A stretch of DNA of 64,000 bases from assembly GCA_028023455.1 (NCBI GenBank), contig JAQFVV010000513.1, forward strand, positions 310,001 to 374,000, read 5' to 3'. Numbering within the stretch: position 1 is the stretch's first letter; each line of letters opens with the position of its first letter. This document shows positions 11,239 through 23,092 of this stretch, piece after piece. A model generated the notes under the pieces. That model had not been told where the DNA came from and ran no database searches. It saw only the letters and a program-made list of their open reading frames with translations. The stretch is from Epiperipatus broadwayi. Taxonomy: Eukaryota; Onychophora; Udeonychophora; Euonychophora; Peripatidae. A program made the position numbers and the translations under genes.

Positions 11239-13950
11239 AAACCACCAAACATCACATGATCACCATCTCTTATGCCAGCACATAACTGTTATTAAACAGG
11301 CAAAACTCTCCATACAGTAGTGCCACCCTATGCCTATATAAGCTATTGAGCTTAGATTGAAAATATTACTGGGTTTTCAATTTCATTCTCATAGTTTTGT
11401 AGTTAAGTAGAGGTAAAAGGTGGCTGCTGGAGGCTTGCATTGGATCCTAAGATCTAGGTGCAGTGCTCTCAGATCCAAGGCTCCTCACTGATGAAGGCCA
11501 TAGTCTTGGGGATATTGGATGAGTAGGCACTAGATGGATTTTATGCACAAGCCTTCTGGCATCCATTGGTTACTCTGGTTGGAACAGGGTGGCACTACTG
11601 TATGGAGAGTTTTTCCTGTAATAAAAGTGGAAGAGATGGAAGTAAAAAATTTTGGAATTACATTAAAAGGAGAAATGTAGGGGAAAGAGAGATAGTATTA
11701 ATAGATGATGAGGGAATAGAATGTAGCTCTAGAGGTGAGCTAGAGAAAATCTTAAATAGATATGTAATGGATATAGAAAAGATGTTAGATGTGAAGGAAT
11801 TAGTGATAGAAAACATGAAAACAGTTAGTAGTGGGAATATTAGGTTCACAAAAAATGAATTGAATGAGGCAGGAAAGAGATTGAAAAGTGGAAAGGCAAG
11901 AGGTTTAGATGGATGGGCAGCAGAGATGGTAATGAATTTAGGGCATAGAGCAAAAGCAAAGTTATTATCACATTTTAATAAGATGGCACAGAAGACAGTT
12001 TGTCCGGGTAGTTGGAGTAATACAAGAATAAGATTATTATTTAAAGGAAAGGGTAAGGATAATAGAAAGTTAAATAATTATAGACCGATAGCAGTAACAT
12101 CAGTTTTAAATAAAGTTTTCGCATATATGATAGCTGGAAGAGTTGTAAAATGGATGGAAAAGAATAATGTAGTGGGGGAAATGCAAGGAGGTTTTAGGTC
12201 AGATAGGCATATAGGAGAAAGTTTGTTTGTAGTTACACAACTTATGGAGATGAGTAGGAATTCAGATAGATCGTTATATATGAGTTTTATAGATATAGAG
12301 AAAGCATATGATAGAGTAAATAGAAATAGATTATGGGTAAGATTAGCCAATTTGGGAATGGATGAAGCTTTAGTAAATATTATTAAGAAATTATATTAAA
12401 ATAATTATTATACTTACCAATTAGAGGATATAGAATCAGTTAAAGTTAAAAATGGGGTGGGATTAAGGCAAGGATGCCCTATGTCACCGATTTTGTTTTT
12501 GCTGTTTTTGAGTAAAGTGGAGAAAGCAATAGAAAGACTAGGAAGAGGGGTAGAGACACCGTTAATAGGTGGCAAAGGAGTATATACTTTGTCGGGTCTT
12601 TTTTTTGCAGATGATATCTTTTTATGTGCAGAAATAAGAGAAGATATGGATATTATGTTGAGGACATGTGCAAGGGTGGGTAAAGAGATGGGGATTAAAT
12701 TTAGTGAAGAAAATCAAATATAATGATGGTGAATACTGGGGAAAGAGGACGATGTAGTTTTTTTATTGGGGGATATAAAGTTAAGTGTGGTGGATAGATA
12801 TAGGTATTTGGGAATCATCTTATGTAATCAGGAAAATTGCTTGGATGAATGGGAGAAAAAATTGGTAAATGAAGCAAAGAAAAGAAAGGGTTTGGTAAAG
12901 AAACTAACAGTATTTTCATATAATAAATATGATGTAGTGTATGGAAGGGAGTTGCAGTAGCAGGGTTAACATATGGTAATGATACATTATGTGTTAGTAA
13001 AAGGATTTTAGATTATTTAGAGAAAGTACAAAGGGAAGTAGGAAGACATGCATTAGATGCAGAGATGTGGACAGCAAAGGAGGCAATTCAAGGAGAAATG
13101 GGATGGTCAAGTTTCTATATGAGAGATGCAAAAAGTAAAATGAAAATGTTTGGTAGGTTGCAGTTCATGGATAGTAAAAGAATAGCCAACATAGTGTTTA
13201 ATTGGGTTATGAGTAAAGGGCAGGTAACAAGATGGGTGAGAAAGGTAATGCGGTATGCAAAAGATTTGGATAACGAATTTATATTGGTATACTTGTATAG
13301 AGGGTGTGATGATTGTGTTAGGAGGATTGTTGAGTGTTATAGTGGTAAGGAATGGGATAAAAGAATAGAAGGATTAATAAAAAATAGGGAGTTGGAGAGA
13401 TGGAGAAGTAGTATGGAGGGTAAGAAGAGTTTAAATATATGTAGAAGTAAATGGAATATTGGAAGTGAGTTAATTTATGATAATAGTAAGGAAAGTATTT
13501 TATTGTTTAAGGCTCGAATGGGATCTTTAGCAACAAGAGAATATACATGTAAATCGAAAACTATGGGTGATTTAGTGTGCAAATTGTGTAAGGAAGGTAT
13601 AGAAAATATTAGGCATCTGTTGATTGAATATAAATGCTTGAAAGCAGAAAGGGTACAGATAATGAAGTTATGGGAGAATAGGTATGAACAAAGTGACTAT
13701 ACAGAAAGTGAGTTTATTAGTTTTTATGCTGGGTTTGCGAAAAGATAAGGGGGATTTAGATTTAAAGGCCATAGAGTTGACAAAGATTATGTTGTGGAAA
13801 TGGGATGGGGCAGAATATGGGAAGACTTAGAGTGGGGAATGGAAAATAAAGTGGCTAACAGGTCTATCTCGGCATAGTTGCTGAGATATTCTTGACTTCG
13901 TTTAAGGAGAAGCCAAATACATCACATCTCATCACATCACCTGTTTAATG
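11239..13950. mobile_element. PAL-A foldback element (copy 1), split by a LINE insertion
   Basis: The element begins AAACCACCAAACATCACATG at about 11239. Next come acataactgtt, aaacaggcaaaactctcc and atacagtagtgccac. The right arm carries the reverse complements (ggcactactgtatggag, tttttcctgt) up to about 11620. The end of the right arm, cctgtttaatg, resumes at 13940 after the inserted LINE. Outside both ends is aaagtaga(t/ta)tgtt (11228-11238 and 13951-13964), a candidate target duplication of about 11-12 bp. The centre holds agatctaggtgcagtgctc and a damaged hammerhead core (11471-11525): CTGATGA is present but the GAAA part is deleted. Confidence 0.65.
11629..13939 (+). pseudogene. 5'-truncated LINE (non-LTR retrotransposon) with RT and C-terminal zinc knuckle
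   Basis: The best-preserved coding relic. The preserved order is KSGKARGLDGW, then NNYRPIAVTSVLNKVFAYMI, MQGGFRSDRH, FIDIEKAYDRV (first catalytic aspartate), GLRQGCPMSP, GLFFADDIFL (catalytic pair), YRYLGIIL, AGLTYGND, and a C-terminal CKLC-x8-H zinc-knuckle-like motif near 13580-13640, in which a cysteine appears changed (IEYKC). Defects: a TAA at 12397 between two in-frame parts, a one-base loss near 12710, a compensating shift before 12766, and another near 12945. There is no endonuclease, so it is 5' truncated. The 3' end is atcacatctcatcacatcac, a short tandem tail. Matching cctgt-(tt)-aat-(g/a)-aaagt on both sides (11615-11628 and 13940-13955) looks like a target duplication. The first codons of the apparent frame (11566-11616) come from the foldback element. 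Likely CR1/Jockey/I-type; exact clade not determined. Confidence 0.85.
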
Positions 13951-13964
13951 AAAGTAGATATGTT

Positions 13965-14257
13965 TTGTTTTTTTGCTGAGCTTTTTCCATTACTGGTTTA
14001 CAACAATGACACATTCTTTTAGAGTTAGCTCATGAAGCATGAAATGTTTCCTTCCTTTAATCCTAATAAAATATACATTGTTATTATTCAATATGACATA
14101 AAAGCATTTTATTTTACATTTTAATATATCAATCATTCACTCACTCTACATTCACTCAAAATTCAAATATATTTATTAAGCGTAAGATTTCTAAATGTTG
14201 TTTTTATTAATTTATCTGTAGACTATAGAGAGATAATAAATGATGACTGTGCATTTC

Positions 14258-14260
<3 letters not shown>
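13965..14260. other. AT-rich spacer
   Basis: No feature recognised. Confidence 0.5.

Positions 14261-14333
<73 letters not shown>
14261..14333. repeat. (AT)n microsatellite
   Basis: An uninterrupted AT dinucleotide run of about 73 bp. The reading frame that crosses it is an artefact of the repeat. Confidence 0.98.
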
Positions 14334-14336
<3 letters not shown>

Positions 14337-15216
14337 CATTGCAGATTCTTGACCAATGGGTATAATCTATGAGTGCAGTCATATGTAGCATGGTTTTGGC
14401 TTTCAAAGAAACTAATATAATCCTTCCAATATTAAATACACCTAAAGACTGCAACATATTATCAACCACATGTTTAATGAATTGAGCTCAAAATCATGTT
14501 TTTAGAATTGACTATATAATCAGAAAAAGACAATGAAATTCATTATTTCGATTTGAAATTAAGATGTTATAAAACTCTCTATTATAAAATGACCATCAAT
14601 CCACCCAATATTAGAAGGTGCATCATTAGTATGAAATCACAGGTATCTTCATCACATAAATTCATAGGATTAAAACCTTATGTCGATTTGAGCTAGACAA
14701 GATCACGAACTTAGAGACAGGTTATAGTGAACTGATACCCACAAATATGTAGAACATTTAAAAAGAAACATTATAATTGAGAATACAAGGAACAACAAAA
14801 AATGGATAGTGCTAACATATATATCATATATCAGAAACAAAATTGTAAAGATTTATGCTGATAAATTCAATGTCAGATTTAGAATATCCGTCAATTTAAA
14901 ATAGAACTGATTAATAATACAATAAAATATATATATATTGCACTGATCTAATGTTGTGTATGCACTGGGATGCAGCCTAACAGATATTGCACATATATAT
15001 AATAGTTAAGTATTAGATAAATTCTGTGCTTGAATTGGTATTTTAGATCTAGTGTCTGAATATTCTAGCGCCTCACTGAGGACAGCCAGCAACTTGAAAC
15101 CAGTTTGATGTAGGAATAATTCTAGATAGAGATTTTAAATGCTTTCTCTTCTGATATTTATTAGAAAAACTTGTTTAGAACTATTAGCAAGCTCATTATA
15201 TTATATATATATTATG
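14334..15216. other. AT-rich intergenic stretch
   Basis: No gene or repeat partner identified. Short AT runs near 14929-14939 and 15201-15212. Confidence 0.5.

Positions 15217-15281
<65 letters not shown>
15217..15281. repeat. compound (CT)n(AT)n microsatellite
   Basis: About 24 bp of CT repeats run straight into about 41 bp of AT repeats. Confidence 0.97.
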
Positions 15282-15285
<4 letters not shown>

Positions 15286-15647
15286 AATACTGAGTAAATA
15301 TTGATTTAGTGAGAGATTTTCTGATAGTTAATCTTGATATATTGAATTTATTATAGAAAACATATATATATAGTATATCAATTTGAATCAAGACTTTACA
15401 TATATTAAAAAATTCAGAAAAGAAGATAACATGTATGTATCTGTATATATATAAGAAACTACATTGTGAAACAAATATATTTTTCAAAGTTTATTTTTGG
15501 GTTTTTTTCACTGTATTTCTCATGCCAACTGTATCATGCCATAACCATCCACGATGCTCTCCGACCAAATAAAGAAAATGGTTTTAGTTAATCAGGCTGT
15601 CAACAATAGGTGGTAAAAAGTGTTTAACAGCTTTCCACCTTTTGTTT

Positions 15648-15731
15648 TATATGTCAAAGCGTTGACCGGGAAGCGAACTCGGGCTGGCTGCTTGGAAGAC
15701 AGCTACGCTAACCGCTAGGCCATCAACGCTT
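15648..15731 (-). mobile_element. short tRNA-like SINE (copy 1)
   Basis: On the minus strand a 71-nt cloverleaf-like unit (15729-15659) begins GCGTTGATGG and ends with the complementary TCAACGC, giving a 7-bp acceptor stem. It has an A box (tggcctagcggttagc) and a B box (agttcgcttcccgg). The anticodon stem-loop is GCTGT-CTTCCAA-GCAGC. The tail is tttgacata followed by weak A-richness. The unit recurs seven times in the window, so it is a retroposed family and not a functional tRNA gene. Confidence 0.8.
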
Positions 15732-16017
15732 GACAGCCTTCCATCTTTGTTTCCCTTTTAACAAAGTGTATCTAGATATCTATTTATCAACAATTTAAAA
15801 GGCTATGTTTGGCTAAATGCCAACTACCTGAAAGAAATATCTTAAACTTATTTGGAACTTGAAAAGAATCAAGTTTTATCCAATTTAAATTCAAATTGAG
15901 GTCATGGGCAAGGTAACTAGAAGCTATAATCACTATATCTTTATATATCTATCAATATATATATATATATATAATGTTTAAATTTAAATATATTGTTCTT
16001 TATTGAACTTAGTATAG

Positions 16018-16425
16018 TTAGAAGGGATTTGAACTCAGACTTTCAAGCTTCTTGCAGCAATCCACTCCTTACACAACTGAAACACATGATACATGTGAAA
16101 TAGATAAATGACCTCCAATATAGGAATTTTGTGCTGAACCAATACCATCAGTTGATCCATATCATCATTTTCCGCACACATATATAATCAGTGCTCATTT
16201 TATATTAAGGTAGCAAATCTTTAAATTTAACATAAACTGAGCACTGATTATAGATATGTGTGGAAGATGATGATTTGTACCAACTGATGAGTGCTGGTTT
16301 AGTAAAAAATACATATATTGGAAATCATGTATGTTATCATGTGTATCAGTTGTATAAGATGGAATAGATAGCTGTACGGTGCTTGAAAGTCTGAGTTCAA
16401 ATCTCTTCTAATTACATTATGTTCA
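16018..16425. mobile_element. PAL-B foldback element (copy 3, full length)
   Basis: A palindrome of about 408 bp. The left end gaagggatttgaactcagac is mirrored by gtctgagttcaaatctcttc at the right. Next inward are the pairs caactgaaacacatgat/atcatgtgtatcagttg, then the ribozyme-bearing blocks, then cacacatatataatcagtgc/gcactgattatagatatgtg, and tcattttatatta near the centre. The outer ends contain a B-box-like GAGTTCAAATC, suggesting a tRNA-related pol III ancestry. Each arm holds one hammerhead-like segment (minus at 16110-16164, plus at 16266-16330), both damaged. No coding capacity. Confidence 0.8.
16266..16330 (+). ncRNA. degenerate hammerhead-like motif (PAL-B copy 3, right arm)
   Basis: Upstream strand gatgatgatttgtaccaa, then CTGATGA, stem II gtgctggtttagta, a mutated GAAA (aaaa), ATACATAT, A, TTGG, aaatc. 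Stem III can form ATA-CA-TAT, and CCAA pairs with TTGG. The mutated GAAA should abolish cleavage. The mirror in the left arm reads CTGATGG with the stem II strand gttcagcac kept. A related, more decayed segment lies at 16688-16750. Confidence 0.4.
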
Positions 16426-16679
16426 AAATAGATATATTTGTATTTAAATATTACATATTCAGCCTGTATTCTGCCCAACCCTCTTTTGTGTATTTAAATG
16501 GAAATATTAAGGTCCTATACATAAAAGGTCAGAGTGACTTAAAGTCAACATGGATATGACAATAATATTGGCATCCTTGAGGGCTTTAAATATTCCATCA
16601 TCAGATTTTCAATGATATGGATGCCTAAAGAATTGTAGGGTGGAGAAGATTGAAGCATTTCCATTAAAGTTTGAAGAAT

Positions 16680-16858
16680 ATGTATGTGGGAGATGATGAT
16701 ATAAACCAACTGATGAAGGTTTGTTCACACAAAGTACATATACTGGAGGTTATTTATATGCATCACATATATTTAGTCATAAGTATCAGTTGTATAAGAT
16801 GGAGTGGATAGCTATAGGGAACTTGAAAGTCTGACTTCAAATCCCTTCTAATATATAT
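16680..16858 (+). mobile_element. PAL-B foldback element, right arm only (copy 4)
   Basis: Starts at gtgggagatgatgat, then ccaactgatgaaggtttg, the ctggaggttatttatatg block, cataagtatcagttgta, gatggagtggatagct, and ends cttgaaagtctgacttcaaatccc. This is the right half of the family with no left half. It lies about 250 bp right of the complete copy in the same orientation. Confidence 0.75.
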
Positions 16859-17126
16859 GTATATTATGTGAGTTCATGTAGCTTTTACAAAATAATTTTA
16901 AATATTTTAGAATATGAGTTACCAAAAACATGCAGGAAAAAATTTCTGGAAAAAATTATTTATTCCAAATTTTCTAAAGTAACACAAAGTTAGTATATCA
17001 AATCAAAAAGGAATGGAAATAATGATTTGATTTATTTACAAAATAAACAAATTGAAAGTAAAATGCTTTGTCATCTTTATATTCAACAAAATGTTATAGA
17101 TGATCAATTTTAGAATATTTTTTTTT

Positions 17127-17224
17127 CTCATGTGTCATAGCATCAGCCGGGAAGTGAACCCACTATCCTGGGACAACTGCTTGTAAAGCAGCCATTGCTA
17201 ATCTCTTGATCACCAATGCTTGCC
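17127..17224 (-). mobile_element. short tRNA-like SINE (copy 2)
   Basis: On the minus strand: aagcattggtgatcaagaga, an A-box-like gattagc, anticodon arm ctgctttacaagcag, B-box-like gtgggttcacttcccgg, gctgatgctatgacacatg and A-rich tail. It belongs to the subfamily shared with the 36831 and 40576 copies. Confidence 0.75.
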
Positions 17225-20049
17225 AATTTTTTTTTTCGAATATTTTTCATCAAGAAATATATAAAGAAACAAAAATAGGGCTAAATTTAAGTGAGTTCAT
17301 AGTACCACCAAGTGGGGCAGAAGTGAAATGATAAAATTTTGTACAATGCTTTTACTCCTAAAAGTTTAGTTTCCAGTTTACTTAAAGAGTAAAGAAAGGA
17401 GGTTTGGAAAAGATGATCAGAGATTATAGAATGCACATGTTGAAAAATTCTGATGAGAATAATTGTGATATAACATATAGGGCAGATTAAAATGAAGAAA
17501 CCAGAAACATAAAATAAAAGTTCTAAAGTTGCCAAGTTTATAGAAAAATAAGAACATATAAATGTATTATAGTGATGTTCATAACTAATATGTATTTGAA
17601 AATGTTAATGAGAAAGAAGAATTTGACTGCACATGTTTTAAAAAGAAACATGAGAAAAAATATGTATATTGGAGAATTCAGAAAGAGGTAAAAACGATGA
17701 TCTTAAGAAAAACAGTATTTTGTCAATAAGAAAGTGAAAAAGCATATTGAAGTTATGTATATAATTTAAGGCATCTATATAATAAGCTTCCAGTATCTAC
17801 AAGAATGTTTGGTTTTCATGTATGAGCCAGATGCTGAAATTCATTGTCATTAGTGAACTATATGTGTTTTTAGCACACGTAAACACATTGATGTGTGTAA
17901 TGTTATAAATTCATGTTATATAACAAGTACCAACATGTTGTGTATGCATTGTGAATCAAAAAATTAAAATATATATATTAATTATCAAGTTTTAATGTTA
18001 TATAATATTTTTTTTAATTGTGTCTAATTGAAATTGTTAGTGTGAAAATCGCCCTTAGAGGAAGATTCTGTATATTTCGAATGCTGACAGTGAAAATGAA
18101 TAACAATAGTGTAACAGTTTTATATGTGAATGGATATGTTTGATTGATTAAATTTATTAAGTTTGAATATTATGTTTAATCATCTTTCAGTACAAAATTC
18201 TGTTATGCATTTTCCTCTTTTTTTAATTCTGTTATCTAAGTTTTTAAATTAAAAGTTTTTCAAAATTATTTTCTTTATAAAGTTGTTTGTAGAAATCTTT
18301 TGTAAAAGTTATAATTAATTCAATTTCATTATTTACAACTGATATTTGATTATAACATTCTTTTTTAATATATCATAACAGTTTATGCTATGTAAATGTG
18401 ATCTTTTCATAATTGGCATTTCAATGACTAATTAAACAAAATGAGGTTAGCATTCAATTATCCAGAAGATATTTAAACTGTGCTGTTTTGTATTTTTTAA
18501 AGCGATATTTAACTCTAATTGTAATAACGAGAATATCAGTTTTAGCAGATCAGATGTTAGATTCATATGAGGATTAATATTTTTATCAATAGAATTTAAT
18601 TATGCAAAAAATAAAAGTAGATTTTAATTGAAATTCTTTCCCTGTTAAACTAATCATTTTCTTGTGTTATAACAATCTTTGTTGCAATATTTTAATTATT
18701 ATTTTAAGAAAACGTTAATTTGGTGTCGCATAGCATCTTAATGAAAGTAACATTTTATAATTTAATGATAATGCTGTAAAGATTTGAGTTTATTATTAAT
18801 GGTATTGCAATTACAGACAATCAAATTTTGTTAATTAGTTACAATACCTGCTGTGTACCTTCTATACTTGAATTTAAGAAGAGGTAAAATTTATATAAAA
18901 ATAAAATACAGTAGGACTCAGATTTTGTTAAATCCCAGTGTTTAAAACACTTTTGATAAATGAAATAAAGCTACAGAATTTTACCTAACAAACTGATTAA
19001 TAGAAAAGATAGAGCTCATAACAAAGTATATGAAATTGTGATAATTGCTAACTCACTGCTGTCTATCTTGACTCATTTCTTTATTCAATACACAAGTGAG
19101 AATTTTCTATGGACATTTGTTAATATTTTATACTATTTGTCTTTGGTTTTATTTTTTTTCATTTATTGTTTTAAAAGGTGATAGGTAAAAAGTAAAAAAT
19201 GTTTATTTGTTACAAAAAAAGAATTCTGTTGACGTCATATGATTGATTGAAGACGAAATTAAATATTGTTTGTAAGTGTAAAGGTAGCCAAAAAATATGA
19301 ATTTTGCTATATGTCATCAACTATCAGCACCATTATCAAAGATGCCACACACATTTAGGGTGGTAAAGGTAGGGAAAGCAATAATAATCAATGCAAAAAA
19401 AAATGTTACGGAATTTATTAGCAGTAGATAAATTGTTAGCAAATGGAATAAAATAATAGATCCCAAAGCATGGTTTGCTAAACACACAGTTCAGACATTA
19501 GTCAAAAACTTACTTGAATTCAGTACTTTCAGAATCATACAGTGATTTAAAATATGAAAAACTGCAAATAGTCATAGTGAGGCTACAAAGTATTACGCTA
19601 AGTATAATCAATTAATAATTTATAATGTAAATTAGTTTCTAAAATAAGGAAGCTGCTTTTTAATTCGAACCCAAGAAAACTTTTAGCTTTACTAATTATG
19701 ATACAATACTGTATAGTATTTTTTATCACAATATGTTAATAGTTTACTGAATTGTTATATTTGCTCTTTTTCTCATTATCATTATGGGATTTATAATAAA
19801 CTATATAATATATTATTCCAAGATGCATATATTTTATTTTGTGCATAGAGATTTATGATCTGACTCATTTACTTAAGTCATAACACTTTACTAAAGTAAA
19901 TTTGATAAAATAATTGAATAATTAATGAAGAGGTAAAATTCATTTATTTATGAATAAATAATTTTTAAAAGTGAACAAATATTATATAACAAAGGAAAAA
20001 ATGCTAAAAGCAAAAACTGCTATTGTGAGAATTCTCTAAAAAGTAGTCA
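17225..20049. other. long AT-rich stretch without recognised features
   Basis: Read on both strands; only short open frames of biased composition. No repeat partner in the window and no RNA gene that I can support. Confidence 0.55.
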
Positions 20050-20175
20050 AATGTTTGTCATCTAGGAAGTCATGTGACATTTGAGAAACATCAGAATTGA
20101 ACTATGATCTATAGACTTTTTGCTTTTAAGTCTGCCACTCTTACTACTGCACTAAATCATGTTAGCCACAGAAAT
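20050..20175 (-). mobile_element. possible tRNA-like SINE head
   Basis: On the minus strand, taacatgatttagtgcagta resembles an A box and its D-arm. agacttaaaagcaaaaagtc can form a long anticodon-like hairpin, and catagttcaattctg resembles a B box. A second patch of similar flanking sequence (tcatgtgat, tttgag) occurs at 40900 and 50020. Single weak copy. Confidence 0.35.
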
Positions 20176-22329
20176 GGCTGATGTGACTGACATATTATGT
20201 TATATTGATTATTATGAAAGTCTCCAAGTCATCAGACTATAATTTTTACTTTTCACATCTTTCCAGTAAACTTTCTAATTTCAATGATCCATCTTGTATG
20301 CTATTTTTAAAAATATTTTAGGATTCAATTTGCCAAACTCCGTTTATGCCGTTTTATTATTTCAGTGATGTTATTTGATTTTGATCTGATACTAATTTAA
20401 TCTGTACTAATTTAAAGACTAATTTATTTCAGTAGGCTGATTTTAGAAGGGTAGGGAGAAATTAAATCTTTGCAATGACAATGGATATCAAAATGCATGC
20501 TTAACTATCATAAAAAATCCACCCAGAATTCAAAATTTTTCTAAAATTTCAAAAAAAAAAAATACACACATGCACACTTTATTTTTTAATATGATTTTCT
20601 CAATGATTAAAAATTGATCTAATGAATTTCTAAGAATAAACAGTAGTTAAGATGTTTATTTCATAAAACTGATTATGTCAGTATAAATGTATGGTGGATT
20701 GATTTCTACAAAGTTTGAGATGAATAGAAAGCTAATATTTTTCAGATATACTAATTTGGATACTAGTCATTTATCTTCACATTCAGTCAATTTTTATTGC
20801 TAGCTTCTAAAAATTGTCAGTGTTCAACAATGGATTCATTTTAAAAAATGTACCTCTGTTAATAGATCAAGCTATTTAAGAGTGTAGCAACTTATGCCTA
20901 AAAGATAAGGATGTAGTACATGACTGAATGCAATAAAATAAAATTATTTGAAAAATATATTAGAAATTATATATCTTCCAGTTACATATAAAGTATTTAC
21001 TACAATATTTACATAACGGAGGTTTTTGGACTTGGGCTAATCAAAAAATAAAGTTGATCTAAATATGATTATAGCATAACAGATCACATCAGAATATTAA
21101 GGAAGTGTATAGACAACCATTGAGAGTGAGCTATTATTCTGCAATTGATTGAAATTAGATATTTAACTGTAAAGAAGTTATGCTGTAAATAAAGTTTTGA
21201 AACATTATGATGCAGATTTAGAGTAAAGACCAAATTCTGAAAAGTTAAATATTTTCCATTGATTGTTCAAACTGAAATTTATGAATTTATTTTGTTGTAT
21301 GTGTTATTAAACAAATCGGATTTATATAAATAAGAACTATTATTTTTGGTAATCATCTTTGGAAACACAGGAATTTTTTATTATAAGCATGTCCTCTAGT
21401 GGTAGATTGAACATTTAACAGTCACATTTAGTTAACTAGTTTTGAGTCTTCCTTCTTCCACTGTGCTAAGTAAACAACATATTAATAGATTGAACTTTGA
21501 TTCAGGGAGTTTTAGTTCTCTAGTCCCTCATTCTATCACTACAATAAAATGCACAATAAATTGTGTAAACACATTATATAAATGTTTGTTTTTAAAGAAT
21601 TTTCAAGTCTTTTTAATTTTATCATATTTAGTTTCTTTTTTCCCCTCAACTTTTTAAAAATATTTTTTCTCTCAGAAACTATCAGATTTAACCTTGATGT
21701 AAATCTAGTGTTTTTAAGTCTTTCTGAAAAATTGTCAATGGGTAATATAACATTTAATTTAAAAACATCATATTATAGGAAAATTTTACATTTTTTATAC
21801 ATAATATTTATATTACCCCCTTCCTTATAATTAATAGAAACTAAAAAAAGTATTTTTTAATATCATTTAAATTAATTTTAATATTTAATATGAAAATTTT
21901 AAATGTTTATAAGTTTTTTTTCAATATTTTTAGTAAAAAAATTTTAAACTTAATTTTATTATGTGTGAAATATTATATATTTTAATATAATCATCATAAT
22001 AAAAATTTTCATAAAAAAAGAATACCTGTATTAACAGAAATATGTTTATAAATAATATTGCCATTTAATTAAGGCATTAATTGTGTAGACATTTGATTTA
22101 ATCCTTGATATCACTGTTTATACTGCAAGCAGAAAAAAAGTATTGGAGTTCTTTTTTTTTTTTTTTAATTTGTGTATTGTTAGAATTTATCCCAAATTTG
22201 TTCAGTCATAATTTTGAAAAGGTTGCCTAAAAATTTTATGTTTATGATTTAATACATTGATTTATTGATACTTGAAAATCAAATCTTATAGTACCACCAC
22301 AGTATTGATTTGCAATGAGGTTTTCTGGG
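20176..22329. other. AT-rich intergenic stretch
   Basis: Contains homopolymer runs (for example T at 22150-22166) and AT-rich open frames with no domain. No feature supported. Confidence 0.55.
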
Positions 22330-22895
22330 TGTTAAATTAAGAAATATAATTGTATTTTTATATTGGACTATTTTCATCATCTAATATATGTATTAAATGT
22401 CTTTAAAAAATTTTTAACTTTATTTAAATATTCCAAATACATTTAACTGTTAGTAATAGCACATCAAACAGGTTAGTATTAGTCTTTCCTCATCTTCAGA
22501 TATTGCTAGCCTGACCAGTGACAATACTAGCATGGGATTCGAACCTGGGTTCTTAGAGTCTTGAGGTTTGAATTTTAAGGTAATGCTCAGATGGTTAGAG
22601 CATTACTTTAAAATTCAATGCTCAAGAATCTAAGGACCCAGATTCAAATCCCATGCTAGTACTGTTACTGGTCAGGCCAGCAACACCTGAAGAAGAGGGG
22701 AGGACTAATACCTCTCAAAACGTTGTGCATATACTAACCTGTTTGATGTGCTATTACTAACAGTTGAATGTATTTGGAATATTTAAATAAAGTTAAATTT
22801 TTTCCAAAGACATTCAATACATATATTAGATGATGGAAATAGTCAATATAAAAATACAAATAGAACACCATCATCACAAACCTTCAGGAAAACAC
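22330..22895. mobile_element. PAL-C palindromic tRNA-like element (copy 1)
   Basis: A large inverted repeat of about 560 bp. Outer arms: gtatttttatattggactat and its mirror atagtcaatataaaaatac. Inner: actttatttaaatattcc, aaatacatttaactgttag and aatagcacatcaaacaggtt, with mirrors on the right. The centre, aatgctcagatggttagagc followed by attac, is itself palindromic and doubles as an A box with its D-arm. A B-box-like cagattcaaatccc follows on the right and its mirror gggattcgaacctg on the left, so a tRNA-like head can be read on both strands. Right of the B box at 22681-22735 is CTGAAGA, then agagg...cctct and caaa, a damaged hammerhead-like core. Confidence 0.75.
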
Positions 22896-23092
22896 TAAGA
22901 AATATAATGTTTGATACTATTTGCAAACTTACTTGTATATTCTGTTGACATTAAAATTTTTCTTGCTCAGCAATTTGAAAAAATAAAGAATTCTATTTAC
23001 ATTAATTTTCTTAAAATTCTTATCTAAATTTATTAACTTCTTTCTGATCATAGTATTAAATATATTCAAGTTAAAAATGTGTGCTTAATTTT
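22896..23092. other. AT-rich spacer between two PAL-C copies
   Basis: No feature recognised. Confidence 0.5.

Noticed and set aside
14212-15487. Frames rich in Tyr-Ile repeats near 14.3 and 15.3 kb
   Set aside because: Produced by (AT)n runs; no domain outside the repeat.
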